From positions 56,240 through 120,239 of the forward strand of contig NZ_BAKM01000014.1 in the NCBI RefSeq assembly GCF_000614185.1: DNA of 64,000 nucleotides. Direction: 5' to 3'. The notes under the pieces were generated by a model. That model did no database searches. It saw only the letters and a list, made by a program, of their open reading frames with translations, and was not told the DNA's origin. The first letter of the stretch is position 1. Every line of letters starts with the position of its first letter. The stretch comes from Phocaeicola sartorii JCM 17136 = DSM 21941 (GTDB lineage: Bacteria > Bacteroidota > Bacteroidia > Bacteroidales > Bacteroidaceae). A program made the translations under genes and the position numbers. Positions 50,016-59,849 of the stretch are shown here, piece by piece.

Positions 50016-50804
50016 ATGCTGGATTTGGAGAATATAACGTTGAAAGTACGTGAAATAGCACTCCGGACGGGTGCTTTTCTTTGTAATGAACGTAGCGGTT
50101 TTGACCGTAGTAAGGTGGAAAAGAAAAATGCTCATGACTATGTGTCGTATGTGGATAAAGAGTCCGAACGCCGTATTGTGGCTCAACTCCGGGAGCTGCT
50201 TCCCGAGGCAGGATTCATCGCCGAAGAAGGTTCGGGCAGCCTGACTACCGAAAACTATTGCTGGCTAGTGGACCCGCTGGACGGAACAACCAATTTTATC
50301 CATAATAATGCTCCTTATTGTGTAAGTATCGCCCTTCGCAATAAAGAAGAGCTGCTGGTTGGCGTGGTGTATGAGGTATGCCGCAATGAACTTTACTGGA
50401 CTTATAAAGGAGCGCCCTCTTATTTGAACAACAAAGAAATACATGTATCAGATGTCTCTGATATGGACGAAGCGTTTGTGGCGTTAGGCTTTCCATACGA
50501 TTCGCAAAAGTATAAGCCATTGGCGGAACATATTGTGCACGAGTTATATGGGAATGTGGGAGGTATGCGTCTGCAGGGAGCGGCTGCGGCAGAACTTTGC
50601 TATGTAGCTGCCGGACGCTTTGAAGCCCGCATAGAAGGACTGCTGGGCCCGTGGGATATCGCGGCAGGTTCGATAATCTTGATGAATGCCGGTGGAAAAG
50701 TGACAGATTACAGCGGAGGGGGAGACTTTTATTCCGGCCGTGAAGTGTTGGCTACCAATGGAAAACTGCATGATGAGTTTCTCAAGATCTTGGGAAAAAA
50801 ATAA
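50016..50804 (+). CDS. suhB: Inositol monophosphatase family protein
   Basis: 262 residues, start MLDLENITLKVREIA. Metal-binding motifs are FIAEEGSG, WLVDPLDGTTNFIHN and the C-terminal GPWDIAAGSIILMNAGGKVT. It is a Mg-dependent phosphatase of the IMPase/SuhB family; substrates include inositol-1-phosphate or related sugar phosphates. The choice among IMPase, SuhB and CysQ cannot be settled here. Confidence 0.92.
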   Translation: MLDLENITLKVREIALRTGAFLCNERSGFDRSKVEKKNAHDYVSYVDKESERRIVAQLRELLPEAGFIAEEGSGSLTTENYCWLVDPLDGTTNFIHNNAPYCVSIALRNKEELLVGVVYEVCRNELYWTYKGAPSYLNNKEIHVSDVSDMDEAFVALGFPYDSQKYKPLAEHIVHELYGNVGGMRLQGAAAAELCYVAAGRFEARIEGLLGPWDIAAGSIILMNAGGKVTDYSGGGDFYSGREVLATNGKLHDEFLKILGKK

Positions 50805-50863
50805 ATACTTCACTTTTTTCTAGTTCGTTACAAATATATTTTGTAAGTTTGTCAAGTGAACAC

Positions 50864-51544
50864 ATGAACAAATGTAACATGAATGTATCTGTTATCTTTC
50901 AATTTTTAAAAGATCTGGCTGCAAACAATAATCGGGAGTGGTTTCAGAAACATAAGGATGAATATCTGAAAGCTCAAAAAGAGTTTGAGGAATTACTGAC
51001 AGCAATCATCGCCCGTATTTCATTGTTTGACGAAAGCATTGTCGGTATTCAGGCTAAGGACTGTACATACCGTATTTATCGCGACACGCGGTTCTCTAAC
51101 GATAAGACTCCTTATAAAATACACTTGGGCGGTTATATCAACGCTCATGGGAAAAAATCGGAGCATTGTGGATACTATGTTCATATAGAGCATGATAACT
51201 GTATGCTTGCTGGTGGAAGCTGGTGTCTGGAACCTAAAGTGCTGAAAGCTGTCCGCCAGTCTGTTTATGACAATATAGATGAATACAGAGGAATTGTGGA
51301 AGACCCTGCATTCAAGCAATATTTTCCTGTTATCGGAGAAAATCATTTAAAAACGGCTCCCAAAGGATTCCCGAAAGATTTTGAATATGTAGATTATTTA
51401 AAATGCAAGGATTATACCTGTGCTTATATAGTGCCTGATACGTTTTTCTTTGCTCCTGACCTGTTGGACAAGGTGGAAGACGTTTTCAGGCAACTGAAGC
51501 GGTTTGCCGATTTTACAAACTTCACAATAGACGACTTTGAATGA
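50864..51544 (+). CDS. DUF2461 family protein
   Basis: About 226 residues. Conserved DUF2461 segments are FLKDLAANNNREWFQKHKDE, YRIYRDTRFSNDKTPYKIHL and the C-terminal DTFFFAPDLLDKVEDVFRQL. The family is widespread but uncharacterised. Two in-frame ATGs are possible starts; a -7-like TAAGTTTG lies just upstream at about 50841. Confidence 0.88.
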   Translation: MNKCNMNVSVIFQFLKDLAANNNREWFQKHKDEYLKAQKEFEELLTAIIARISLFDESIVGIQAKDCTYRIYRDTRFSNDKTPYKIHLGGYINAHGKKSEHCGYYVHIEHDNCMLAGGSWCLEPKVLKAVRQSVYDNIDEYRGIVEDPAFKQYFPVIGENHLKTAPKGFPKDFEYVDYLKCKDYTCAYIVPDTFFFAPDLLDKVEDVFRQLKRFADFTNFTIDDFE

Positions 51545-51580
51545 TAAAAGCAATATTTTAACCATTAAAATGAAATAATT

Positions 51581-52021
51581 ATGGTAGTAGACAAATTAGA
51601 GAACTTAGAAAAGTACGCTTCATTGAACCCTTTGTTTGCCAAGGCAATGGAATTTCTGAAGACGACAGACTTGAACGCTCAGGAATTAGGGAAAGTAAAA
51701 TTACAGGGTGACGATCTGGTAGTAAACTTTTCTCAGACCAAGCCTAAGACTAAAGAAGAAGCAAAATTAGAAACTCACAATCAGTTTATTGATATACAGA
51801 TTCCTCTGTCAGGGGTGGAAGTGATGGGCTATACGGCACGTGAGGACCTCCCCGAAGCTGACTATGATGCAGATAAGGATATCTCATTCTATCCGGGACT
51901 TGCCGAAAGCTATATTCCTGTAAAGCCGGGAATGTTTGCCATCTTCTTCCCACAGGATGCTCATGCTCCGGGCGTATCTCCTGAAGGTGTGAAGAAAGTG
52001 ATCGTGAAAGTTTTGGTTTGA
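51581..52021 (+). CDS. YhcH/YjgK/YiaL family protein (DUF386)
   Basis: 146 residues. Family motifs include ETHNQFIDIQIPLSGVEVMG and KPGMFAIFFPQDAHAPG with cupin-like metal ligands (His, Glu, His). Relatives are linked to sugar or sialic-acid metabolism and to EbgC, a beta-galactosidase subunit. It lies 28 bp before glgB, which would fit a carbohydrate role, but the reaction is unknown. Confidence 0.9.
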   Translation: MVVDKLENLEKYASLNPLFAKAMEFLKTTDLNAQELGKVKLQGDDLVVNFSQTKPKTKEEAKLETHNQFIDIQIPLSGVEVMGYTAREDLPEADYDADKDISFYPGLAESYIPVKPGMFAIFFPQDAHAPGVSPEGVKKVIVKVLV

Positions 52022-52049
52022 AAAGAGAATAACTACAAGTAATCATATT

Positions 52050-54076
52050 ATGGAAAATACCACTCCTAAATTAGGCATAATAGAAAGCGATCCTTGGCTG
52101 GAACCGTATTCGGCGGCTATTGAAGGACGCCATCAGCATGCATTGGATAAAGAATTGGAACTGACCGGAGGTAAAGGAACTTTGTCGGACTTTGCCACCG
52201 GATATTTATATTTCGGCTTGCATCGTACCAGAAGAGGGTGGGTGTTCCGTGAATGGGCTCCGAATGCGAAGGAAATATATCTTATCGGAGATTTCAACGA
52301 TTGGAAAGAGCATGGCGATTATAGAATGTACCGCGTAAAAAACTCTCCTGGTGTATGGGAGGTGGAATTACAAAGCAGTGCTATAAGGCATGGTGACTTG
52401 TATAAGTTGAAAATCCGTTGGAAAGGCGGTGAAGGTGAGCGTATTCCGGCATGGGCAAATCGTGTGGTACAAGATGAGCAGACAAAGATATTCAGCGCAC
52501 AAGTTTGGGAACCGGAGCATCCCTACCAGTTCAGAAAGAAAGTGTTCCGTGCAAAGACCGATCCTTTGATGATTTATGAATGCCATATCGGTATGGCTCA
52601 GGAAGAAGAAAAGGTAGGAACTTATAATGAATTCCGTGAAAAAATATTGCCGCGCGTAGCAGAGGCGGATATAACTGCATTCAGATTATGGCTATCCAGG
52701 AACATCCTTACTATGGAAGTTTCGGGTATCATGTATCCAGTTTCTTCGCTCCGTCGTCCCGTTTCGGTACGCCGGATGAGTTGAAGGAATTGATTGATAC
52801 GGCTCATAGAATGGGAATTGCCGTCATTATGGACATCGTGCATTCTCATGCTGTGAAGAATGAAGTGGAGGGACTTGGCAATTTTGCCGGTGATCCGAAT
52901 CAATACTTCTATCCAGGCAGCCGTCGTGAACATCCGGCATGGGATTCCTTATGCTTTGATTATGGTAAGAATGAAGTGGTTCATTTCTTGCTGTCCAATT
53001 GTAAGTATTGGATGGATGAATTCCGTTTTGACGGTTTCCGTTTTGACGGCGTGACATCTATGTTGTATTATAGCCACGGCTTGGGAGAGGCGTTCTGTAA
53101 TTATGGAGATTACTTTAACGGGAATCAAGATGATAATGCGATTTGTTATTTGACATTGGCCAACAAGTTGATTCATCAGGTAAACTCCAAAGCGATTACC
53201 ATTGCGGAAGAAGTTTCGGGTATGCCCGGACTGGCGGCACCGATTCAAGATGGCGGATATGGATTTGATTACCGTATGGCCATGAACATTCCGGATTATT
53301 GGATTAAGACGATCAAGGAAAAGATTGATGAGGACTGGAAGCCGAGCAGCATGTTCTGGGAAGTGACCAACAGACGTAAGGACGAGAAGACTATTTCGTA
53401 TGCCGAAAGCCATGACCAGGCGTTGGTGGGTGATAAGACAATTATTTTCCGCCTGATAGATGCTGATATGTATTGGCATTTCCAGAAAGGGGATGAGAAC
53501 TACACGGTTCATCGTGGCATCGCATTGCATAAAATGATCCGTTTGCTTACAGCCTCTACCATCAATGGAGGATATTTGAACTTTATGGGTAATGAATTCG
53601 GGCATCCCGAATGGATTGATTTTCCACGTGAAGGTAACGGATGGTCGCATAAATATGCCCGTCGTCAGTGGGGGCTGTTTGATAATAAGAACCTGTGTTA
53701 CCATTACTTGGGCGATTTTGATTCAGCGATGGTTCATCTCATTGAAAGTGTGAAGAATATTCAAGACACTCCAGTCATTGAGGTATGGCATAATGATGGT
53801 GACCAGGTGCTGGCTTACCGCCGTAAGAATTTGATTTTTGTGTTTAATTTCAATCCTACCAAGTCATTTACGGACTATGGTTTCCTGGTACCTGTCGGAG
53901 CGTATGATGTGGTATTGAATACGGATGCGACAGTTTTTGGAGGCAATGGTCTGGCTGACGACAGTGTACGTCATTTCACTAATTTCGATCCTCTTTATAA
54001 AAGGGATAAGAAGGAATGGCTGAAACTGTATCTGCCTGCCCGTTCGGCTGTGGTATTGAAAAAAGTGAAAGAGTGA
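52050..54076 (+). CDS. glgB: 1,4-alpha-glucan branching enzyme; one frameshift
   Basis: 675 residues after restoring a G at 52667-52668 (the joint becomes EAGYNCIQIMAIQEHPYYGS). A CBM48 domain is N-terminal (GWVFREWAPNAKEIYLIGDF). The GH13 barrel has DIVHSHAVKNEVEGL, FRFDGFRFDGVTSM with the nucleophile Asp, TIAEEVSGMPGL with the acid/base Glu, and YAESHDQALVGDK. It introduces alpha-1,6 branches in glycogen. Its start LGIIESDPWLEPY and overall length resemble eukaryotic branching enzymes (GH13_8) more than E. coli GlgB. Confidence 0.94.
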
Positions 54077-54079
54077 TTT

Positions 54080-55231
54080 ATGAGCAGCAACAACAGCTTA
54101 TCCTATAAAAGAGCCGCCCGCATCCTTACGGTTGCGTGCGGTCTTCTTTTCTCTATTTTTAGTCTTGTATATCTTTTTGTACTTCAGAAAGATGTAGTGG
54201 GGGCATTGCATTACTCATTGTCCCAAGGGAAAACGCATTATTCTCCTTTGGCAGGAGCCATTATCATTACAGTGGTTTTATTGATATTCCGTTGGGGGAT
54301 CAATGGATTGATGGGATTGAAGGGTCCCGTGCGGGCACTTTCCTATTTCCCGTCCTGCCTGCTGCTGGGAGTGCTGACGGATGTGGACCGGACTATTTTC
54401 CACGGAGGAAGTATAGAGGATAAGTGGCTTTGGCTGCTGCCGGTGCTTTTACTTATATATATAGGTGTTGTCTATACTTTACGGCGTGTGTTCCGTGCAT
54501 GGCTGAACCAAGAAGGTTCTATCTTGGTTTTGATAAATTCTAACTTGGCTGTCTTGACACTTTTATGCCTGATGACGGTAGGTATAGGAAACACGAATGT
54601 GAACTTTCATCATGAACTGGCTGTGGAGCAGGCTATCCGTAATCATTGTTATGAGGCTGCGCGGATGGTGGGAGTAAAGTCTTTGGAAACAACCCATACA
54701 TTGACTGCGCTTAGAGCGCATGCCATGTCTTTGGAAGGTACAATGGGGGAGCACTTGTTTGAATACCCTCAATATCAGGGTGCGGAGGGACTTTTGTTTG
54801 AACCTCATTCCCAAGAAACGTTGCGCTTGAATGCCGACAGCCTGTATGCTTATCTTGGCGCAAGGCCACATATCGCAGAAAAAACGGTGGATTTCTTAGG
54901 CCGTATCTGTCGTGATGAAGTGGGCGGACATACCGCTTTGAATTATTATATGAGCGCACTGCTGCTGGATAAGAAACTGGACAGATTTGTATCGGCGGTT
55001 GATACATATTGTTTCGAACAAGATACATTGCCGCGTTATTATCGTGAGGCATTGGTGCTTTATAAACAGACTCATCCTGGATATGGGAGAGATATCAAGG
55101 ACACGCTGATGGTGCAGCGTTTGAACGAGTTCCTTGACCGTCAGAAGGAATTTTCCTCACCGGTGGAAGAGAAAAACCGTATGCGGCGGGAATACGGTGA
55201 TACCTATTGGTGGTATTATCGTTATCAATAA
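54080..55231 (+). CDS. Membrane protein with soluble C-terminal domain, unknown
   Basis: 383 residues. Four to five hydrophobic segments lie in the first ~180 residues (ILTVACGLLFSIFSLVYLFV, YSPLAGAIIITVVLLIFRWG, WLLPVLLLIYIGVVYTLRRV). The rest is soluble and helix-rich, with HHELAVEQAIRNHCYEAARM and WWYYRYQ at the very end. It starts 3 bp after glgB, so translation is linked. It resembles DUF6057-type Bacteroidetes proteins in layout, but I cannot confirm a family. Confidence 0.7.
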   Translation: MSSNNSLSYKRAARILTVACGLLFSIFSLVYLFVLQKDVVGALHYSLSQGKTHYSPLAGAIIITVVLLIFRWGINGLMGLKGPVRALSYFPSCLLLGVLTDVDRTIFHGGSIEDKWLWLLPVLLLIYIGVVYTLRRVFRAWLNQEGSILVLINSNLAVLTLLCLMTVGIGNTNVNFHHELAVEQAIRNHCYEAARMVGVKSLETTHTLTALRAHAMSLEGTMGEHLFEYPQYQGAEGLLFEPHSQETLRLNADSLYAYLGARPHIAEKTVDFLGRICRDEVGGHTALNYYMSALLLDKKLDRFVSAVDTYCFEQDTLPRYYREALVLYKQTHPGYGRDIKDTLMVQRLNEFLDRQKEFSSPVEEKNRMRREYGDTYWWYYRYQ

Positions 55232-55273
55232 GTTATTTTTAGACTTTCCGACTCTATATTTTTGCAAAATCGT

Positions 55274-55305
55274 TGGTACTTTCCCATGCTTTTTTACTAA
55301 TTTTG
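55274..55305 (+). promoter_or_regulatory. Probable proS promoter
   Basis: TTGG, 21 bp, TAATTTTG; the -7 box matches TAnnTTTG and lies 40 bp before the start. The -33 match is weak. Confidence 0.45.
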
Positions 55306-55345
55306 CAAACTCTTAAAAAGGAAAAACAAAAATAACGATATAGCG

Positions 55346-56836
55346 ATGGCAGTAGAATTAAAAGAACTTACCAAAAGAAGCGAGAATTATTCTCAGTGGT
55401 ATAATGACTTGGTGGTAAAGGCCGATTTGGCCGAACAATCACCTGTGCGTGGATGTATGGTGATCAAACCTTACGGATACGCCATTTGGGAGAAGATGCA
55501 GCGTCAGTTGGACGATATGTTTAAAGAAACCGGCCATGTAAACGCCTATTTCCCGTTGCTTATTCCGAAATCTTACCTTAGCCGTGAAGCTGAGCACGTA
55601 GAAGGATTTGCCAAAGAATGTGCTGTAGTTACTCACTACCGTCTGAAGAATGCCGAAGACGGTTCAGGTGTGATCGTAGATCCGGCTGCCAGACTGGAAG
55701 AAGAATTGATCATCCGTCCTACCTCCGAAACCATCATTTGGAGTACCTATAAAAATTGGATTAATTCCTATCGTGACCTGCCTATCTTGTGTAACCAGTG
55801 GGCAAATGTTATGCGGTGGGAGATGCGTACCCGTTTGTTCCTGCGTACTGCGGAGTTCTTGTGGCAGGAAGGTCATACGGCTCATGCGACCCGCGAGGAA
55901 GCAGAAGCGGAAGCACAGAAAATGTTGCATGTGTATGGTGACTTCGCTGAAAAGTATATGGCTGTCCCGGTAATCAAAGGGGTAAAATCGGCTAATGAAC
56001 GTTTCGCGGGTGCATTGGATACTTACACCATCGAAGGCTTGATGCAGGATGGAAAGGCATTGCAATGTGGTACTTCTCACTTCTTGGGACAGAATTTCGC
56101 AAAGGCGTTCAATGTGCAGTTTGTCGACAAGAACAATAAACTGGATTATGTTTGGGCCACTTCTTGGGGGGTATCTACCCGCCTGATGGGTGCGTTGATT
56201 ATGACTCACTCTGATGATAACGGATTGGTATTGCCTCCGCATTTGGCTCCTATCCAGGTAGTTATCGTTCCTATCTATAAGAATGATGAAATGCTGAAGA
56301 AGATTGATGCAAAAGTGGAAGGCATTGTCAATAAGTTGAAAGCAATGGGCATTTCTGTGAAATATGACAATGCGGACAACAAACGTCCGGGATTCAAGTT
56401 TGCAGATTACGAACTGAAAGGTGTGCCTGTTCGTCTGGTAATGGGTGGCCGTGATCTTGAGAACAATACCATGGAAGTGATGCGTCGTGATACATTGGAA
56501 AAAGAAACCCGTTCTTGCGATGGAATAGAAGAATACGTACAACAATTGTTGGAGGATATTCAGAACAATATTTATCAGAAAGCATTGAATTATCGTAATG
56601 AACATATTGTGAAGGTGGATTCATACGATGAATTTAAAGAACAAATAGAGAAAGGTGGCTTCATTCTGGCTCATTGGGATGGAACTCCGGAAACAGAAGA
56701 CCAGATCAAAGAAGAAACGAAAGCGACGATTCGTTGTCTTCCTTTTGAAGCTGATGAAGAGAGCTTGACTCCGGGCAAGTGTATGGTAACCGGAAAACCA
56801 TCTGCTCGCCGTGTTCTCTTTGCGAGAGCATATTAA
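55346..56836 (+). CDS. proS: Prolyl-tRNA synthetase (short archaeal/eukaryote-like type)
   Basis: 496 residues, shorter than the E. coli type because the editing insertion is absent. Class II motifs: [34 protein letters not shown], and [20 protein letters not shown]. The anticodon-binding domain starts near residue 300 and the C-terminus contains a zinc-type domain ending [14 protein letters not shown]. It charges tRNA-Pro. A terminator follows. Confidence 0.96.
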   Translation: MAVELKELTKRSENYSQWYNDLVVKADLAEQSPVRGCMVIKPYGYAIWEKMQRQLDDMFKETGHVNAYFPLLIPKSYLSREAEHVEGFAKECAVVTHYRLKNAEDGSGVIVDPAARLEEELIIRPTSETIIWSTYKNWINSYRDLPILCNQWANVMRWEMRTRLFLRTAEFLWQEGHTAHATREEAEAEAQKMLHVYGDFAEKYMAVPVIKGVKSANERFAGALDTYTIEGLMQDGKALQCGTSHFLGQNFAKAFNVQFVDKNNKLDYVWATSWGVSTRLMGALIMTHSDDNGLVLPPHLAPIQVVIVPIYKNDEMLKKIDAKVEGIVNKLKAMGISVKYDNADNKRPGFKFADYELKGVPVRLVMGGRDLENNTMEVMRRDTLEKETRSCDGIEEYVQQLLEDIQNNIYQKALNYRNEHIVKVDSYDEFKEQIEKGGFILAHWDGTPETEDQIKEETKATIRCLPFEADEESLTPGKCMVTGKPSARRVLFARAY

Positions 56837-56875
56837 CGACTTCGACAAATTTTTTCGTTTTTTATAAAAGAACAG

Positions 56876-56910
56876 GAGTCGGCAGCAGTGAATGCTCCCG
56901 ACTCTTTTTT
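56876..56910 (+). terminator. proS terminator
   Basis: 7-bp stem GAGTCGG/CCGACTC with a nested AGCA/TGCT pairing in the loop, followed by TTTTTT. Confidence 0.7.
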
Positions 56911-56924
56911 ATCTTGATGCAATG

Positions 56925-57542
56925 GTTAATATAGAAAATATATCTATCAGTTTTGGTAATCTGACTCTTTTCAGGGAACTTGATTTGCAAGTCTGTTGTG
57001 GTGAAAGTGTGTGTATCTGTGGCGGTTCGGGCAGTGGAAAAACCTCATTGCTGAAAGCCATACTAGGTTTTGTGCCTTTAAGTGAAGGAACCATAAAGGT
57101 GGATGGAACGGTGCTGACTCCTAAAACAGTAGATCATATCCGCAAAAAAATAGCATGGGTTCCTCAAGAACTGGCCCTCCCTTCGGAATGGGTCAGTGAA
57201 ATGGTGCGGATGCCTTTTGAGCTGAAGGCGAACCGTGAGGCAGGATTCAGCAAAGAACGGCTGATGGAATATTTCATCTCATTAGGATTGGAGGCGGAAC
57301 TCTATGATAAACGGGTGAATGAGGTGTCCGGCGGACAACGTCAGCGCATCATGCTGGCAGTGACAGCCTTGCTTGACAAACCTTTGCTGATTGTGGATGA
57401 ACCGACTTCGGCGCTAGATCCGGAATCATGCTTACGGGTGATCAATTTCTTTAAATCCTTATGCAGTAAAGGAATGACTATATTGTCTGTTTCGCATGAC
57501 AAACAGTTTGCTTCCGGGTGCGACAAGGTATTTACTTTATAA
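56925..57542 (+). CDS. fetA: ABC transporter ATP-binding protein (FetA/YbbL-like)
   Basis: 205 residues. The start MVNIENISISFGN is preferred because an upstream ATG lies inside the proS terminator. Walker A GGSGSGKTS, signature VSGGQRQRIMLA, Walker B LLIVDEPTSALD and the H-loop SVSHDKQ are all intact. It powers the permease encoded 8 bp downstream. The FetAB pair in E. coli is implicated in iron export and oxidative-stress resistance; the substrate here is inferred. Confidence 0.88.
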   Translation, partial: VNIENISISFGNLTLFRELDLQVCCGESVCICGGSGSGKTSLLKAILGFVPLSEGTIKVDGTVLTPKTVDHIRKKIAWVPQELALPSEWVSEMVRMPFELKANREAGFSKERLMEYFISLGLEAELYDKRVNEVSGGQRQRIMLAVTALLDKPLLIVDEPTSALDPESCLRVINFFKSLCSKGMTILSVSHDKQFASGCDKVFTL

Positions 57543-57550
57543 TCTGACGG

Positions 57551-58348
57551 ATGGGAACAATTGATATAGACTATGGCAGTCTGGGAATAGGATTGCTGCT
57601 GATGCTTATCCCGGTTTACTTTTTATGGCGCTTCAAGACGGGTTTGCTTAAACCGGTTTTGATAGGGACGGTGCGTATGACTGTACAGTTGTTTTTGATT
57701 GGGGCTTATCTTCGTTTTCTGTTTGAATGGAACAATCCGTTTATCAATTTTCTATGGGTGGTTATCATGGTTGGAGTGGCTGCTGAAACAGCCTTGACGC
57801 GTACGCGGTTGAAACGTAGCATTTTGATGATTCCCATTTCTATCGGTTTTTTTGTAACAGTGGTGCTTGTCGGACTTTATTTTCTTGGTTTTGTGTTAAA
57901 GCTGGATAACATATTCAGTGCTCAGTATTTTATTCCGGTTTTTGGCATAATCATGGGAAATATGTTGGGAGTGAATGTGATAGGACTGAATACTTATTAT
58001 GCTGGACTGCATCGGGAGCAGCAACTTTATTATTATCTGCTGGGTAATGGCGCCACGCGTAATGAGGCGATAGCCCCATTTGTGCGTCAGGCTCTAATCA
58101 AAGCATTCAGTCCGGGCATTGCCAATATGGCGGTAACAGGGCTCGTTGCATTACCGGGAACCATGATTGGACAGATATTGGGAGGGAGTTCGCCACATGT
58201 GGCTATCAAATATCAGATTATGATTGTAGTTATAACCGTGGTGGCGTCCATACTTTCACTCATGATGACCATTTTTCTGGCTTCACGGAAATCATTCGAC
58301 AGCTATGGCCGGTTGCTACAGGTTCATAAGGATACCAAACGGAGATAG
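57551..58348 (+). CDS. fetB: ABC transporter permease (FetB/UPF0014)
   Basis: 265 residues with seven predicted membrane helices. Family motifs are GTVRMTVQLFLIGAYLRFLF, PVFGIIMGNMLGVNVIGLN and ATRNEAIAPFVRQALIKAFS, then GLVALPGTMIGQILGG. It forms the membrane part of the FetAB transporter with the preceding ATPase. Confidence 0.92.
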   Translation: MGTIDIDYGSLGIGLLLMLIPVYFLWRFKTGLLKPVLIGTVRMTVQLFLIGAYLRFLFEWNNPFINFLWVVIMVGVAAETALTRTRLKRSILMIPISIGFFVTVVLVGLYFLGFVLKLDNIFSAQYFIPVFGIIMGNMLGVNVIGLNTYYAGLHREQQLYYYLLGNGATRNEAIAPFVRQALIKAFSPGIANMAVTGLVALPGTMIGQILGGSSPHVAIKYQIMIVVITVVASILSLMMTIFLASRKSFDSYGRLLQVHKDTKRR

Positions 58349-58406
58349 AGTCCTTATTCTTGCTCTTGTAGTACATTTATACATTCCTGTCAGTAAAATA
58401 AAAAAT

Positions 58407-58684
58407 ATGAATGAGTATATTTGGAAATATATAGCAGAATTACCAACCCCCGGTTTCTTTGTCACTGCGGATATAATGCATGAGGGGAGGAATTCCCCGT
58501 AGATATTAAAGCATTTATCATTGATAAACTAGCTCTGATAGGAACAGGGATACCAGCCCGCAAATTTACATTTCATTCGGATGGATGGCGTATTCATCTT
58601 ACCTTTTTCCCGACAGATCGTGTTGTTGACGAGCGCTATGCTTTGAAAAATAAAATGATAAAGTGGAGAAAGTATAAAAAATAG
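58407..58684 (+). CDS. Small protein of 92 residues, unknown; one frameshift
   Basis: Reads MNEYIWKYIAELPTPGFFVT up to a CCCC run at 58495-58498. Restoring a fifth C continues it as VDIKAFIIDKLALIGTGIPA and ends RYALKNKMIKWRKYKK. The continuous basic-hydrophobic pattern across the joint and the neat stop support a real gene. It is hidden otherwise because neither half is long. No family is recognised. Confidence 0.5.
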
Positions 58685-58726
58685 CTTGGTTGCTTTTTTA
58701 ATTCGGATGGATTGATTATCTTTGCA

Positions 58727-58734
58727 ATCAAATT
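58727..58734 (+). promoter_or_regulatory. -7 box of the NIF3-family gene
   Basis: TATCTTTG matches TAnnTTTG and ends 11 bp before the ATG, implying a very short leader. No convincing -33 box. Confidence 0.4.
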
Positions 58735-58745
58735 TTCGCGAACGA

Positions 58746-59840
58746 ATGAAAATTAAGGAAATAGTAAGTGCCCTTGAAAGGTTCGCGCCTCTGCCTTTGC
58801 AGGACGGATTTGATAATGCCGGATTGCAAGTTGGACTGACAGAAGCGGAAGCAACAGGGGCTTTGTTGTGTCTGGACGTTACTGAAGCTGTTGTGGATGA
58901 AGCTGTCATGTTGGGATACAACCTGATTGTCTCGCATCATCCACTTATATTTAAAGGATATAAATCTATTATCGGTCGGGACTACATTGAACGATGCATC
59001 TTGAAAGCCATTAAAAATGATATTGTCATTTATTCGGCACATACCAATCTGGATAATGCGTCCGGAGGTGTCAATTATAAAATAGCTGAAAAGATAGGTC
59101 TCAGGAATGTGCGCATCTTGGAACCGAAAGAGGAATGTTTATTAAAACTTGTAACGTTTGTGCCGGATGCACAGGCCGACAGGGTGAGAAAAGCATTGTT
59201 TGAAGTCGGTTGCGGTTGTATAGGTAATTATGATTCATGCAGTTATAATCTGAAAGGTGAGGGGACTTTCCGTGCGCAGAGAGGAGCCAGTCCGTTTTGT
59301 GGGGAGATAGGTGAATTGCACAAGGAATCCGAAGTACGTATAGAAACGATTCTTCCGGCTTTTAAAAAGACGGCGGTGATAAAAGCATTATTGGCGGCAC
59401 ATCCTTATGAAGAGCCGGTTTTTGATCTTTATCCGTTGAAAAATATATGGAAACAAGTAGGTTCGGGAGTGATTGGAGAATTGGAAGAGCCTGAGACAGA
59501 ACTGGATTTCTTGAGGTGCATCAAGAAAATATTCGAAGTGGGTTGTTTGAGGCATACTCGTTTATCCGGTCGTCTGATACAGACAGTAGCGTTATGCGGC
59601 GGAGCCGGAGCATTCCTGTTGCCCAAAGCGGTAAGTGCTGGTGCAGATGTGTTTGTCACGGGTGAAGTGAAATATCATGATTATTTCAATTATGAGAATA
59701 ATATTCTGGTAGCTGAAATGGGGCATTATGAGAGTGAGCAATATACAAAAGAAATATTTTATTCAATCATACAGGAAATGTTTCCGGAGCTGGAAGTCCA
59801 GATAACCCGGGTAAATACAAATCCTATTAAATATTTGTAA
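58746..59840 (+). CDS. NIF3/DUF34 family metal-binding protein
   Basis: 364 residues, the long form with an inserted PII-like domain in the middle (~130-230, VTFVPDAQADRVRKALFEVG). Metal-binding motifs are LIVSHHPLIFKG, YSAHTNLDNA and, C-terminally, VTGEVKYHDYF and EMGHYESEQY. The family is annotated as GTP cyclohydrolase I type 2-like, but its reaction is not established. It is followed 9 bp later by the zinc-ribbon gene, a pairing common in bacteria. Confidence 0.92.
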   Translation: MKIKEIVSALERFAPLPLQDGFDNAGLQVGLTEAEATGALLCLDVTEAVVDEAVMLGYNLIVSHHPLIFKGYKSIIGRDYIERCILKAIKNDIVIYSAHTNLDNASGGVNYKIAEKIGLRNVRILEPKEECLLKLVTFVPDAQADRVRKALFEVGCGCIGNYDSCSYNLKGEGTFRAQRGASPFCGEIGELHKESEVRIETILPAFKKTAVIKALLAAHPYEEPVFDLYPLKNIWKQVGSGVIGELEEPETELDFLRCIKKIFEVGCLRHTRLSGRLIQTVALCGGAGAFLLPKAVSAGADVFVTGEVKYHDYFNYENNILVAEMGHYESEQYTKEIFYSIIQEMFPELEVQITRVNTNPIKYL

Positions 59841-59849
59841 GAAAAAACT

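Noticed and set aside
52622..53704. Open frames antisense to glgB
   Set aside because: They overlap the repaired branching enzyme and carry no family motifs.
55664..56605. Open frame of 313 codons antisense to proS
   Set aside because: It lies fully inside a conserved essential gene, and its His- and Cys-rich composition is typical of an antisense shadow.
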